35,088 nt of DNA from CAYJBH01 sp964371365 (GCA_964371365.1 CAYJMO010000007.1:1-35088), one strand, 5' to 3'. Numbered from the stretch's first letter, positions 23,921-33,167 are shown. The notes: a model not told the origin generated them from the letters alone. A program made the numbers and translations.

Positions 23921-24688
23921 ATGGCGGACAAGCTCCATCTCTATGGCTTTAACAACCTTACAAAGTCGCTCAGCTTTAATATCTACGACATATGTTACGC
24001 TAAGACCGAGAGGGAACAGCGGGACTATATAAAATATATCAACAAGCAGTACAACTCCGACCGCCTGACCGATATCTTGACAAAACTCACCAACATGATC
24101 GGCGCGACTGTGCTCAACATCTCAAAGCAGGACTATGAACCGCAGGGTGCATCGGTCACCTTTTTGATTGCGGAGGAGAGCATGTACAAAAAGCGCAGTG
24201 GTGAAACACAGGTGGCGCATCTCGATAAAAGCCATGTGACGGTGCACACCTACCCCGAGTATCACCCCGAGAGCTCCATTGCGACCTTTAGGGTGGATAT
24301 CGATGTTGCGACCTGCGGTGAGATTACACCGCTTTCCACCCTCGATTTTCTTGTTAACAGCTTTGAGTCCGACATAATAACGCTGGACTACCGAGTACGT
24401 GGCTTTACCCGTGAGATGAACGGCAACAAACTCTTTATTGATCACGAGATAACCTCCATTCAGGACTATATCGACGAGGCGATTTTGCGCCGATATGACG
24501 CTATTGACATCAACGTATACCAGTCCAACATCTTTCACACCAAGATGCTTATCAAGGACATTGTACTGCAAAACTACCTATTCAATGCCGATACCTACGA
24601 GATATCTCCCAAGATAAGGTTAGATATCACCAACGCGCTGCGCCGCGAGATGATAGAGATATTCAGCGGTTCAAATATTTATCGATAA
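23921..24688 (+). CDS. speD: S-adenosylmethionine decarboxylase proenzyme (E. coli-type)
   Basis: The 255-residue proenzyme gives a pyruvoyl enzyme that makes decarboxylated AdoMet, the aminopropyl donor for SpeE. Self-cleavage is expected between Lys103 and Ser104 in LDKSHVTVHTYPEYHPES. Strong similarity to the longer class 1A type is seen in FRVDIDVATCGEITPL, ESDIITLDYRVRGFTREMNG, FIDHEITSIQDY and NIFHTKMLIKD. AAAGGG lies 11 nt before ATG. First gene of the operon, behind the attenuator-like leader. Confidence 0.96.
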   Translation: MADKLHLYGFNNLTKSLSFNIYDICYAKTEREQRDYIKYINKQYNSDRLTDILTKLTNMIGATVLNISKQDYEPQGASVTFLIAEESMYKKRSGETQVAHLDKSHVTVHTYPEYHPESSIATFRVDIDVATCGEITPLSTLDFLVNSFESDIITLDYRVRGFTREMNGNKLFIDHEITSIQDYIDEAILRRYDAIDINVYQSNIFHTKMLIKDIVLQNYLFNADTYEISPKIRLDITNALRREMIEIFSGSNIYR

Positions 24689-24706
24689 AAGGAAAGCAAT
24701 AAAGAC

Positions 24707-26149
24707 TTGAACAACCAGAAAAAAGCACCGCTTTTAAAGGCTTTAAACGAGCTGAAAAATAATAAAATAGTCCCGTTCGATGTGCCGGGGCACAAACGCG
24801 GTCGGGGCAACCCGGAACTTCGTGAGTTTTTGGGCGAACAGTGTATGAGCGTCGACGTCAACTCCATGCAATGCCTTGATAACCTCTGTCACCCAACCGG
24901 CGTTATAATGGAGGCGGAAAAGTTATGTGCCGAGGCATTCGGTGCCGCGCACGCTTTTTTTATGGTGGGGGGGACAACCTCATCGGTGCAGGCTATGATA
25001 CTCGCCTCGGTTAAGAGGGATGAGAAGATTATACTGCCGCGCAACGTCCATCAAAGTGTCATAAATGCGCTGATACTCACCGGCGCGGTGCCGGTCTACA
25101 TCAACCCGAGCATCGATAAAACTCTCGGCATTACGCTCGGCATGTCGCTCCTCGATGTTAAAGAGGCGATAGAGCAAAACCCCGAAGCGAGGGCGGTGCT
25201 GATTAACAACCCGACCTACTACGGCATCTGCTCCGACCTATCCTCCATTACAAAGCTCGCCCATGATAACGACATGCTCGTCTTGGTGGATGAGGCTCAC
25301 GGCACACATTTTTATTTCGGCGACGACATGCCGGTCTCCGCCATGAGCGTCGGTGCCGATATGTCCAGTGTGAGTATGCACAAATCCGGCGGTTCGCTCA
25401 CCCAAAGTTCCGTGCTACTGTGTGGTGAGAATGTCAACGAGAATCATCTGCGCCAGATAATTAACCTCACCCAGACCACCAGTGCGAGCTATCTTCTGCT
25501 TGCGAGCCTTGACATATCTCGACGCAACCTCGCCCTCGACGGCAGACGTATCTTTGAAAAGGTCATGAACATGGCGGAGTATGCGCGAGGGGAGATAAAT
25601 GAGATAGGGGACTACTATGCCTATTCCCGCGAGCTGATAAACGGCGACAGTATATTTGACTTTGATGCGACCAAACTGTCGGTCAACACGTTGGCACTCG
25701 GACTTGCCGGAGTGGAGGTCTATGACATACTGCGCGACGAGTACGACATTCAGGTGGAGTTCGGCGATGTCGGCAATATCCTTGCCTACATCTCGGTCGG
25801 CGATAAGAAAAAGAGCATCGAGCGCTTTATCAGCGCGCTTGCCCAGATAAAACGGCACTATAAGCGGGAGCGTCGTGGCATGATTGAGAGTGAATATATC
25901 AGCCCACTCGTTGCGATGAGCCCACAAAATGCATTTTATGCCGAGAAAAAAAGTGTACCTCTTGATAGGTGTATAGGTGCTGTGTCGGGCGAGTTTGTAA
26001 TCTGCTATCCACCCGGCATACCGGTATTAGCACCGGGGGAGAGGATAACGGAACAGATTGTGGACTATATCCACTATACCAAGGATAAAGGGAGCAAACT
26101 CACCGGACCGCAGAGCCTCGACATTTCGGAGCTTAAAGTATTACTGTAA
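24707..26149 (+). CDS. speA: Arginine decarboxylase, Orn/Lys/Arg decarboxylase (aminotransferase-fold) family
   Basis: The 480-residue PLP enzyme of the fold-type I Orn/Lys/Arg decarboxylase family is the size of Bacillus SpeA. Seen: VPGHKRGRG near the N-terminus, DEAHGTHFYF with the PLP-ring Asp, and SMHKSGGSLTQSS with the PLP Lys. A C-terminal substrate domain ends PPGIPVLAPGERIT. Arginine is the likely substrate because agmatinase is two genes downstream; lysine or ornithine cannot be ruled out from sequence alone. It starts at TTG with AAAGGAAAG 10 nt upstream. Confidence 0.88.
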   Translation: MNNQKKAPLLKALNELKNNKIVPFDVPGHKRGRGNPELREFLGEQCMSVDVNSMQCLDNLCHPTGVIMEAEKLCAEAFGAAHAFFMVGGTTSSVQAMILASVKRDEKIILPRNVHQSVINALILTGAVPVYINPSIDKTLGITLGMSLLDVKEAIEQNPEARAVLINNPTYYGICSDLSSITKLAHDNDMLVLVDEAHGTHFYFGDDMPVSAMSVGADMSSVSMHKSGGSLTQSSVLLCGENVNENHLRQIINLTQTTSASYLLLASLDISRRNLALDGRRIFEKVMNMAEYARGEINEIGDYYAYSRELINGDSIFDFDATKLSVNTLALGLAGVEVYDILRDEYDIQVEFGDVGNILAYISVGDKKKSIERFISALAQIKRHYKRERRGMIESEYISPLVAMSPQNAFYAEKKSVPLDRCIGAVSGEFVICYPPGIPVLAPGERITEQIVDYIHYTKDKGSKLTGPQSLDISELKVLL

Positions 26150-26160
26150 AGAGGGTTTAT

Positions 26161-27015
26161 ATGGACAATCTATGGTATAGCGAATATCACAGCGAGAATG
26201 TCAAGCTGTCAATCAAGGTCAAAAATCAACTGCACTTTGAGCAGAGCGATTATCAGGCGATTTCGGTGTTCGACAGTAAAGACTATGGTCGGTTTTTGAC
26301 GTTAGACGGCGTGATGATGTTGACCGAGAAGGATGAGTTTATCTATCATGAGATGATGACCCATGTCCCGATGGCTATAAATCCCGACATAAAAAATGTA
26401 CTGGTCATCGGTGCGGGTGACGGGGGAATCGCTCGGGAACTCGTGAAGTATGATAGCATAGAAAATATTGATGTGGTGGAGATAGACGAACGTGTCATTG
26501 CGGTCTGCCGTGAGTATCTGCAGGGGACTGCCTGCGGATTTGACGACGATAAGGTCAAGATCCACATTCAGGATGGCATACGCTTTATCCGCAAGGTGGA
26601 GAATAGATACGATCTCATAATTGTCGATTCCACCGACCCGTCCGGACCCGGAGAGGTGCTGTTTACCAAGGAGTTTTACAGCAACTGTTACAGTGCGCTG
26701 ACTAAAAACGGGATTATGGTCAACCAGAACGAGAGCCCTTTTTATAAGGAGGACGCGAGGGAGATGCAACAGGCGCACAAGCGGATAGTGAAATGCTTTG
26801 ACCTCTCAAAACTCTATCAAGCGCATATACCTACCTATCCGTCCGGACACTGGATGTTTGGTTTTGCCTCCAAGGGTCTGCACCCCCTACGTGATCTGAA
26901 AGCCGAGTGCTGGAATAAACTTAATATAAAGACAAGATACTACACCACCAATCTGCACAAGGGTGCTTTTTATCTGCCGAGATATGTGGAGGAGATGCTA
27001 AAAAAGTATGAATAG
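26161..27015 (+). CDS. speE: Spermidine synthase / polyamine aminopropyltransferase
   Basis: The 284-residue enzyme transfers an aminopropyl group from decarboxylated AdoMet to putrescine or a related amine. The Rossmann site is VLVIGAGDGGIAREL (residues about 80-94). VVEIDERV binds the donor, and VDSTDPSGPGE holds the catalytic Asp (about 156-159). HIPTYPSGHWMFGFAS is the typical C-terminal segment. AGAGGG precedes ATG. It overlaps speB by 8 nt. Some family members prefer agmatine, which is possible here because both are in the pathway. Confidence 0.95.
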   Translation: MDNLWYSEYHSENVKLSIKVKNQLHFEQSDYQAISVFDSKDYGRFLTLDGVMMLTEKDEFIYHEMMTHVPMAINPDIKNVLVIGAGDGGIARELVKYDSIENIDVVEIDERVIAVCREYLQGTACGFDDDKVKIHIQDGIRFIRKVENRYDLIIVDSTDPSGPGEVLFTKEFYSNCYSALTKNGIMVNQNESPFYKEDAREMQQAHKRIVKCFDLSKLYQAHIPTYPSGHWMFGFASKGLHPLRDLKAECWNKLNIKTRYYTTNLHKGAFYLPRYVEEMLKKYE

Positions 27016-27850
27016 GAATATACAGACATTTATCGGGTGCGACCGAGAGTATTCCGACGCCGATATTGTCCTTTTCGGTGTACCTTTTGACGGGACTACC
27101 TCCTTTCGCCCCGGCACACGCTTTGGACCGTCCGCAATACGCAGTGAGAGCTTCGGCATTGAGACCTACTCCCCCTATTGTGATAAAGACCTATCCGACA
27201 TAAATGTCTTTGATGCCGGCGACCTCGATCTGCCTTTCGGCAACCCCGAGAGGATGCTCGACATGGTAGAGGAGTTCTGCGACAGAATTTTATCGGACGG
27301 TAAAATGCCGGTGATGCTCGGCGGTGAACACCTTATAACACTCGGTGCGATTCGCGCGATGCATAAAAAACATCCCGATTTGCAGATCATACACCTTGAT
27401 GCTCACACCGACCTGCGTGACGAGTATATAGGAGAGACGCTCACCCATTCCGGCGTGATAAAACAGATATACAATCTGCTCGGCGACGATAGAATATATC
27501 AGTTCGGCATTCGCAGTGGGGAGCGATACGAGTTTGAGTTTGCAAAAAAACACCTCAATACCCGACTTTTTGACCTTGAGGGGTTTGAAAGTGCGGTGGA
27601 AAGGATAGGGGAGCGACCGGTCTATTTCACCCTTGACCTTGATGTGTTGGATCCGTCCTGTTTCCCCGGCACCGGCACGCCGGAGGCGGGAGGAGTGAGT
27701 TTTAAGGAGTTGATGGGCGCGGTTTTGCAGCTTAACCAACTCAATATAGTGGGTGTCGATATAAATGAACTCTGCCCACACTATGACCAAAGCGGTGCGT
27801 CGACGGCGCTCGCATGTAAGATAACACGAGAGATACTTTTACAACTATAA
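27008..27850 (+). CDS. speB: Agmatinase-family ureohydrolase
   Basis: The 280-residue manganese ureohydrolase releases urea from agmatine to give putrescine, or from N1-aminopropylagmatine to give spermidine. Metal ligands are in GGEHLITLG (His108), LDAHTDLRDEY (Asp131, His133, Asp135) and TLDLDVLDPSCFPGTGTPE. Length is typical (280-310). The ORF begins inside the end of speE, implying coupling. Sequence alone does not separate agmatinase from aminopropylagmatinase. Confidence 0.92.
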   Translation: MNRNIQTFIGCDREYSDADIVLFGVPFDGTTSFRPGTRFGPSAIRSESFGIETYSPYCDKDLSDINVFDAGDLDLPFGNPERMLDMVEEFCDRILSDGKMPVMLGGEHLITLGAIRAMHKKHPDLQIIHLDAHTDLRDEYIGETLTHSGVIKQIYNLLGDDRIYQFGIRSGERYEFEFAKKHLNTRLFDLEGFESAVERIGERPVYFTLDLDVLDPSCFPGTGTPEAGGVSFKELMGAVLQLNQLNIVGVDINELCPHYDQSGASTALACKITREILLQL

Positions 27851-27861
27851 AGGAGAACAAG

Positions 27862-29064
27862 ATGGGTAAATGCTTAATAGTAGGTTGTGGCGGGGTTGCC
27901 GGAGTTGCAATACACAAATGCTGTCAGAACAGTGAGATTTTTGAGGAGATAATGATTGCCAGTCGCACCGTCTCAAAGTGCGATAAAATCAAAGCGGAGC
28001 TAAAGGACAAGACAAAAACGATAATCCACACCGCACAGGTGGACGCCGACAATGTTGGAGAGCTTGTTGCGCTTATCGAATCATTCAAGCCGGATGTTGT
28101 GCTCAATCTCGCACTGCCCTATCAAGATCTGAGCATTATGGACGCCTGCCTCGCAACCAAAACGCACTATATCGACACCGCGAACTATGAGCCGCTTGAT
28201 ACTGCCAAGTTTGAGTATAGCTGGCAGTGGGCATACCGTGAGCGGTTTGAAAAGGCAGGGATTTGTGCCCTGCTCGGCAGTGGTTTTGACCCCGGTGTGA
28301 CCGGTGTCTTCTCGGCATACGCTCTAAAGCACCACTTTGATGAGATTAACTATATCGATATACTGGACTGCAACGGCGGCGACCACGGCTACCCCTTTGC
28401 CACCAACTTCAACCCGGAAATCAACATCCGTGAGGTCGCGGCAAACGGCAGCTATTGGGAGAATGGCGAGTGGGTTCACACAAAGCCGATGGAGATAAAG
28501 CGCGTCTATGACTTTAAAGAGGTGGGCGAGAAGGATATGTACCTTTTGCACCATGAGGAGATAGAGAGTTTAGCGCTCAACATGCCGGGTATCAAACGTA
28601 TCCGCTTTTTCATGACGTTCGGGCAGAGCTACCTCACCCATCTAAAATGCCTTGAAAACGTCGGTATGACATCAATCGAGCCCATCATGTATGAGGGCAA
28701 AGAGATTGTGCCGCTCCAGTTTTTAAAGGCGCTTTTGCCGGATCCTGCGAGCCTTGGTCCGCGCACCGTCGGCAAAACAAACATCGGCTGTATCTTCCAC
28801 GGCAAAAAGGACGGCAAGGAAAAAAGCTACTATCTATATAACATATGTGACCATCAGGAGTGCTATAAGGAGGTCGGCTCTCAGGCGATATCCTACACCA
28901 CCGGTGTGCCGGCGATGATCGGCGCGATGATGGTGATGACCGGCAAATGGAACAAACCGGGCGTCTATAATATGGAGGAATTTGATCCCGATCCATTCAT
29001 GGAGGCACTGGGCAAATGGGGACTGCCGTGGCAGGAGGATTTCAGCCCCACACCGGTGGACTGA
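27862..29064 (+). CDS. Carboxy(nor)spermidine synthase/dehydrogenase (saccharopine dehydrogenase family)
   Basis: The 400-residue protein reductively condenses aspartate semialdehyde with a diamine to give carboxyspermidine or carboxynorspermidine. It has an N-terminal Rossmann motif, LIVGCGGVAGVAIHKC. Further family signs are VLNLALPYQDLSIMDACL, THYIDTANYEP, LGSGFDPGVTGVFSAYA and the large catalytic domain with GDHGYPFATNFNPE. General saccharopine dehydrogenases are excluded by the following decarboxylase and the polyamine operon. AAAGGAG lies 8 nt upstream. The stop overlaps the next start by 1 nt (TGATG). The amine acceptor is not fixed by sequence: putrescine, diaminopropane or agmatine. 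Confidence 0.9.
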   Translation: MGKCLIVGCGGVAGVAIHKCCQNSEIFEEIMIASRTVSKCDKIKAELKDKTKTIIHTAQVDADNVGELVALIESFKPDVVLNLALPYQDLSIMDACLATKTHYIDTANYEPLDTAKFEYSWQWAYRERFEKAGICALLGSGFDPGVTGVFSAYALKHHFDEINYIDILDCNGGDHGYPFATNFNPEINIREVAANGSYWENGEWVHTKPMEIKRVYDFKEVGEKDMYLLHHEEIESLALNMPGIKRIRFFMTFGQSYLTHLKCLENVGMTSIEPIMYEGKEIVPLQFLKALLPDPASLGPRTVGKTNIGCIFHGKKDGKEKSYYLYNICDHQECYKEVGSQAISYTTGVPAMIGAMMVMTGKWNKPGVYNMEEFDPDPFMEALGKWGLPWQEDFSPTPVD

Positions 29065-30191
29065 TGTTTGACTGGATTAACGATATAAAAACCCCCTCGT
29101 ACGTGATAAACGAGGGGGCACTTGAGCGCAATTTAACGGTTTTAAAGCAGGTCGCCGAGCGCGCAGATTGCAAGATATTGCTCGCGCAAAAGGCTTTTTC
29201 CGCCTACTCCTGCTATCCTTTAATCGGGCAGTATCTTGACGGCGCGACGGCGAGTGGTCTTTATGAAGCAAAACTCGGTCATGAGGAGATGGGTAAGGAA
29301 AACCACGTCTTTTCGGCGGCGTACCTTGACCACGAGTTTGACGAGATACTCAAAATATGCGACCACATAGTCTTTAACTCCTTTAACGAATGGGAGCGAT
29401 ATCGTGAGAGGGCGATATCGTCCGGCAGGAGCTGTGGCATACGCGTCAATCCGGAGCACTCCACCCAACAACATGGGATATATGACCCCTGCGCCGTCGG
29501 CTCACGGCTCGGGGTTATTCGCAGTGAATTTCGCCCCGAAATGCTTGACGGCATAGACGGACTGCATTTTCACACCCTTTGTGAGCAGAACAGTGATGAT
29601 TTTATCACGACTCTCGCGGCGTTTGAGGAGAGATTCGGCGAGTTTATCGGCAGGATGAAATGGATAAACTTTGGCGGTGGACATCACATCACCCGAGAGG
29701 ATTATGACATAGAGGCGCTCATCTCGGCGATTATCGGCTTTAAAGGTCGCTATAATGTCGATATCTACCTCGAGCCGGGGGAGGCTATCGCACTGAATGC
29801 CGGCTACCTCGTGACAAGCGTGCTGGACGTGGTAAAAAACGGCATGGATATATGTATTTTGGATGTATCGGCGGCTTGTCATATGCCGGACGTCATCGAG
29901 ATGCCCTACCGACCGCCGCTAAATGGCAGCGGTGAGACGGGAGAAAAGGCGTATGACTATCGACTTGCCGGTCCGACCTGCCTGTCCGGTGATGTTATCG
30001 GGGAATATTCCTTTGATACACCGCTTAAAAGGGGGGATAAACTAATTTTTGAGGACATGGCGATCTACTCCATGGTGAAAAACAACACCTTTAACGGCAT
30101 GGCACTGCCCGATATTTGTTTGTTAAAAAAGAACGGCGTTGTAAAGATAGTGAAGTCGTTTGGTTATGAAAATTTTAAGGAAAGGTTATAG
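29064..30191 (+). CDS. nspC: Carboxy(nor)spermidine decarboxylase
   Basis: The 375-residue fold-type III PLP decarboxylase removes CO2 from carboxyspermidine or carboxynorspermidine. The PLP lysine is in LLAQKAFSAYS. Other features are ATASGLYEAKLG, GLHFHTLCEQNSDDF, FGGGHHITREDYD, LDVSAACHMPD, and GPTCLSGDVIGEY with the active-site Cys and Asp. It is distinct from diaminopimelate decarboxylase by these motifs. The start at 29064 overlaps the previous stop. Four nt separate it from nadE. Confidence 0.93.
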   Translation: MFDWINDIKTPSYVINEGALERNLTVLKQVAERADCKILLAQKAFSAYSCYPLIGQYLDGATASGLYEAKLGHEEMGKENHVFSAAYLDHEFDEILKICDHIVFNSFNEWERYRERAISSGRSCGIRVNPEHSTQQHGIYDPCAVGSRLGVIRSEFRPEMLDGIDGLHFHTLCEQNSDDFITTLAAFEERFGEFIGRMKWINFGGGHHITREDYDIEALISAIIGFKGRYNVDIYLEPGEAIALNAGYLVTSVLDVVKNGMDICILDVSAACHMPDVIEMPYRPPLNGSGETGEKAYDYRLAGPTCLSGDVIGEYSFDTPLKRGDKLIFEDMAIYSMVKNNTFNGMALPDICLLKKNGVVKIVKSFGYENFKERL

Positions 30192-30195
30192 ACAA

Positions 30196-30936
30196 ATGTT
30201 TAACGCACAAAAAACCGCCGACCGGCTCATCGCCTGGATTGCGGACTATTTTGAAAAAAACGGCAGCGACGCAAAGGCGGTCGTCGGTATATCGGGCGGT
30301 AAAGACAGCTCGGTGGTCGCGACCCTTTGCGTTAAAGCACTCGGCAAGGAGCGTGTAATCGGTGTTTTGATGCCACAAGGCGAGCAGTTTGATATCGACT
30401 ACAGTCTTGATCTATGCCGTCACCTCGACATTGCCCATGTTGTGATAAACATCGGTGAGGCGGTGAAGGAGGTTTTATCGGCGGTATCGGGCGGTTTGAA
30501 AGAGCTCGGACGGGACGAGATGTCCACCATCACCACCTTTAACACCCCTGCGCGTGTTCGTATGACAACGCTCTATGCCGTGTCCGGAACGGTGGGAGGG
30601 CGCGTCGCCAACACCTGCAACCTGTCGGAGGACTGGGTCGGCTACGCCACCAAGTATGGCGACGGGGCAGGGGATTTTTCACCACTGATGAACCTGACCG
30701 TCACCGAGGTCAAGGCGGTTGGAAGAGCACTCGGTCTGCCGGAAAAATTTGTGGAAAAAACCCCGATAGACGGGCTATGCGGTATGTCGGATGAGGAAAA
30801 TCTCGGTTTTAGCTACGCTACACTTGATCGCTATATCCGTGAGGGGATATGCGAGGACGAGGATATCAAGGCGAAGATAGACCATCTAAATAGGATTAAT
30901 CTGCACAAACTACAGCCGATGGCGCGGTTTGAGTAG
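30196..30936 (+). CDS. nadE: NAD synthetase, ammonia-dependent
   Basis: The 246-residue enzyme amidates deamido-NAD with ATP and ammonia. The PP-loop SGGKDSS (residues 33-39) is clear, as are NTPARVRMTTLYAVSG, NTCNLSEDWVGYATKYGD, DFSPLMNLTVTEV and KTPIDGLCGMSDEENLG. It lacks the glutaminase domain of the large bacterial NadE. AAGGAAAGG precedes ATG. It appears to be the last gene of the polyamine operon. A metabolic reason for the linkage is not obvious; it might share a promoter by chance, or supply NAD(P) for the dehydrogenase. Confidence 0.93.
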   Translation: MFNAQKTADRLIAWIADYFEKNGSDAKAVVGISGGKDSSVVATLCVKALGKERVIGVLMPQGEQFDIDYSLDLCRHLDIAHVVINIGEAVKEVLSAVSGGLKELGRDEMSTITTFNTPARVRMTTLYAVSGTVGGRVANTCNLSEDWVGYATKYGDGAGDFSPLMNLTVTEVKAVGRALGLPEKFVEKTPIDGLCGMSDEENLGFSYATLDRYIREGICEDEDIKAKIDHLNRINLHKLQPMARFE

Positions 30937-30951
30937 GGGACACCTACTCAA
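30929..30951. terminator. Shared hairpin over the stops of nadE and the protease gene
   Basis: TTGAGTAGG (30929-30937), loop GGACA, and CCTACTCAA (30943-30951) form a perfect 9-bp stem. Both convergent genes end with the codons GAG TAG and both stops lie inside the stem, 7 nt apart. There is no T-run, so efficiency as a terminator is uncertain. Confidence 0.55.
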
Positions 30952-32983
30952 CATAGCTTGATATTGAGCCATTTTCCATGGTGAAGGTGGCCGGTGCTGA
31001 AATTACAACATTACCACTGCTGTCGCGCATCTCGAAGGTGTAGGTGAAACCACCATCGTCAAGCTCGGTCTCATAAAAGGATGTATTCTCGCTTACCGTG
31101 ACTGAGCCTACCGTGATTTCTTTTAAATCCTCAATACTGTTATCCAATGTTGTAGCATAGTGAATCGGCTCGACAATGTCACCGATCTTTAGTTGATACA
31201 GCTCCTTAGATGCGCCACCCGATGAGCTAAAGGGGCGAGATCCAATTATCGACCATTCCTCGTCGATAAAATCATATATTACCGACATGCTGTACTTCTC
31301 GCCGTTAATTTCCACCGGCACGGAGTAGCTGTTATAGTTATCGCCGACGTAAGCTAATTCTACATAGCAAAGCGCGCCGTCGAGGCTGCCCCATTTTCCA
31401 CGAAAATTGTCGTAAAAGACGCCGTTATCCCAATCGGCTGTAATATCGTTGTCTCGACCGAGGTCTACAATTATATTCTCGTTCTCACTATAGTAGTAAA
31501 GGCGGAACAAAACCTCGTCTAATATGTCATAGGCCTTTGGTCCAAGATCCAGCACCACAAAGCCGTCGTTGTCGATGTAGAGCGGATGGTTTTCCCAATC
31601 CATGTCATAGACGGTGGTGAGCTCCGGGAGTTCCTGTTCCGATTCATAGTCATATCCGAGCCCCGATATATAGTCAAGACCTGCATCGTCGAGGTCGTTC
31701 GCCACCGTGTAGCGATAGAGGTAGGAAAAGGCAGGGCTTGCCGCAATTGTCTCATACTGATAAATTTCCGGAATGTAGTGGTCAAAGGAATAAAAACAGG
31801 AAAGACCGGTTGCCTCCTCACGGTATTCGCCGTTGTCTTCATAGACAACGCACTGCTCCAGAGCATTTAACACCGCCTCGGCCGAATCGTATTGATCTAT
31901 CGTCTTGCGGGCAAGATGTCCGAGGTCTATCATGTTATAAAAACCGTCGGCTTCGGTGTTACCGCCGTAGTTTTCCACCGTCTCGGCGGCACTGGAAAAA
32001 CGGGTGTAGGAGTTTGGGTTTTCCAACATATCGGAGAAAACCTCCTTACCGTAGTTGTCATACGCAACTATCAAATTCGGCACCTTTGAGATGTCCACCG
32101 CCGAGATGGTGACATCGCCGCTGATCCACAGGTCGGCACATTCTTCGATATAGGTTTTACATATGGCTACCGAGAGGTTCTCCGGCGACATTCCGGGGTT
32201 GTAGGCGAGCTGTTGTAAAAATCCGGTATAATACAGCCCCTCGCCCGGCGCATACTCCTGCGAGGCTACGAGGTAGTCCGACACCCCGATGAGCGAGTTT
32301 GCGACGTCCACCGTCGCCATGAGACAGGCGTCAAAGGCAACTATCTGCAGAGGTGGATTCTCGTTGTTAATAGGGAAAACCTCGGTTACAGCATAATAAT
32401 ACTCATCGATGGTAAGTGAATCATCGTCATAAATCTCGTCATAACAAACGCCATAGACACTGCCGGAGCCGTGGTTCCAGAAGTTTAGCATGACATTGTC
32501 GGCAGGATAATTTTGATTAGCAAACTGCAAAAAGTCGGTGAGAGTGTCGGTCTCTCCCATGTTGGAGCGCGGTAGTTCGTCCACAAGACGCATTCCGTCA
32601 CTGTCGTAGACAAACCTCTGGGTGTAGTTCGCATCAACAAAGTCGTTGTGCCAACGTTTTGCGCCGCCGGTCTGTATTACAACTGTAATGTTTTCCGGCA
32701 AAGATACCGACATAATCTCCTCAAGGTCAGCGGTGGCGTACCCCTCGTCCGTCTCGAGGTCACTGCCACAGAGATATAGATAGATTGCCCAGCTCTGGTC
32801 AGGATTAAAGACGGGGTCGGGGTCGGAATTAATGAGCGACATTATCTCGCTGTCGGTTGGAACCGAGACTGAGGCGAGGTTATCCTCCTCCATCATAATC
32901 TCATAAAGAAGGCAGGAGGTGAGCATCGATAGTAATAATACCGACAATATGAATGATTTAAGTATAAACTTTGTTGCTTTCAT
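30944..32983 (-). CDS. Clostripain-family (C11) cysteine protease lipoprotein
   Basis: The 679-residue protein has an N-terminal lipoprotein signal (hydrophobic core and LTSC, with Cys near residue 24) and a peptidase C11 domain (about 60-430). The catalytic dyad His is in NFWNHGSGSVYG and Cys in VAFDACLMATVD. It starts with WAIYLYLCGSDLETDEG, as is usual for this family. The C-terminal roughly 250 residues are a beta-rich domain that I do not recognise. It probably acts outside the cell, tethered to the membrane. C11 peptidases usually cut after Arg or Lys; the target here is unknown. It is monocistronic, with its own promoter. Confidence 0.9.
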   Translation of the reverse strand: MKATKFILKSFILSVLLLSMLTSCLLYEIMMEEDNLASVSVPTDSEIMSLINSDPDPVFNPDQSWAIYLYLCGSDLETDEGYATADLEEIMSVSLPENITVVIQTGGAKRWHNDFVDANYTQRFVYDSDGMRLVDELPRSNMGETDTLTDFLQFANQNYPADNVMLNFWNHGSGSVYGVCYDEIYDDDSLTIDEYYYAVTEVFPINNENPPLQIVAFDACLMATVDVANSLIGVSDYLVASQEYAPGEGLYYTGFLQQLAYNPGMSPENLSVAICKTYIEECADLWISGDVTISAVDISKVPNLIVAYDNYGKEVFSDMLENPNSYTRFSSAAETVENYGGNTEADGFYNMIDLGHLARKTIDQYDSAEAVLNALEQCVVYEDNGEYREEATGLSCFYSFDHYIPEIYQYETIAASPAFSYLYRYTVANDLDDAGLDYISGLGYDYESEQELPELTTVYDMDWENHPLYIDNDGFVVLDLGPKAYDILDEVLFRLYYYSENENIIVDLGRDNDITADWDNGVFYDNFRGKWGSLDGALCYVELAYVGDNYNSYSVPVEINGEKYSMSVIYDFIDEEWSIIGSRPFSSSGGASKELYQLKIGDIVEPIHYATTLDNSIEDLKEITVGSVTVSENTSFYETELDDGGFTYTFEMRDSSGNVVISAPATFTMENGSISSYVE

Positions 32984-33013
32984 GGCTTTAATTTTCCGAA
33001 ATAATATGTTATT

Positions 33014-33042
33014 ATTATATCATAGATTTATGTTTTTTGCAA
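33014..33042 (-). promoter_or_regulatory. Promoter of the clostripain-family gene
   Basis: On the minus strand, TTGCAA (33037-33042), a 17-nt spacer and TATAAT (33014-33019), 31 nt before the start codon. The -35 box lies just beyond the terminator of the upstream tRNA gene. Confidence 0.7.
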
Positions 33043-33043
33043 A

Positions 33044-33076
33044 GAAAAAACTGTTGCTATAATATAACAACAGTTT
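33044..33076 (-). terminator. Intrinsic terminator of tRNA-Gln
   Basis: AAACTGTTG and CAACAGTTT (33068-33076 and 33048-33056) form a perfect 9-bp stem with an A/T loop, followed on the minus strand by T residues. It begins at the CCA end of the tRNA, so termination comes right after the mature 3' end. Confidence 0.9.
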
Positions 33077-33149
33077 GGTTGCCGAACTAGGATTTGAACC
33101 CAGACAAACAGAGTCAGAGTCTGTCGTGCTACCATTACACAATTCGGCA
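33076..33149 (-). tRNA. tRNA-Gln, anticodon CTG
   Basis: The reverse strand folds as a tRNA. The acceptor stem TGCCGAA pairs with TTCGGCA, followed by discriminator A and an encoded CCA. The anticodon arm is ACAGA-CTCTGAC-TCTGT with CTG at positions 34-36. The T loop is TTCAAAT. The U1-A72 pair is typical for tRNA-Gln. The product reads CAG. It stands alone with its own promoter and terminator. Confidence 0.96.
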
Positions 33150-33167
33150 GTATTCACCTGCTCGATT

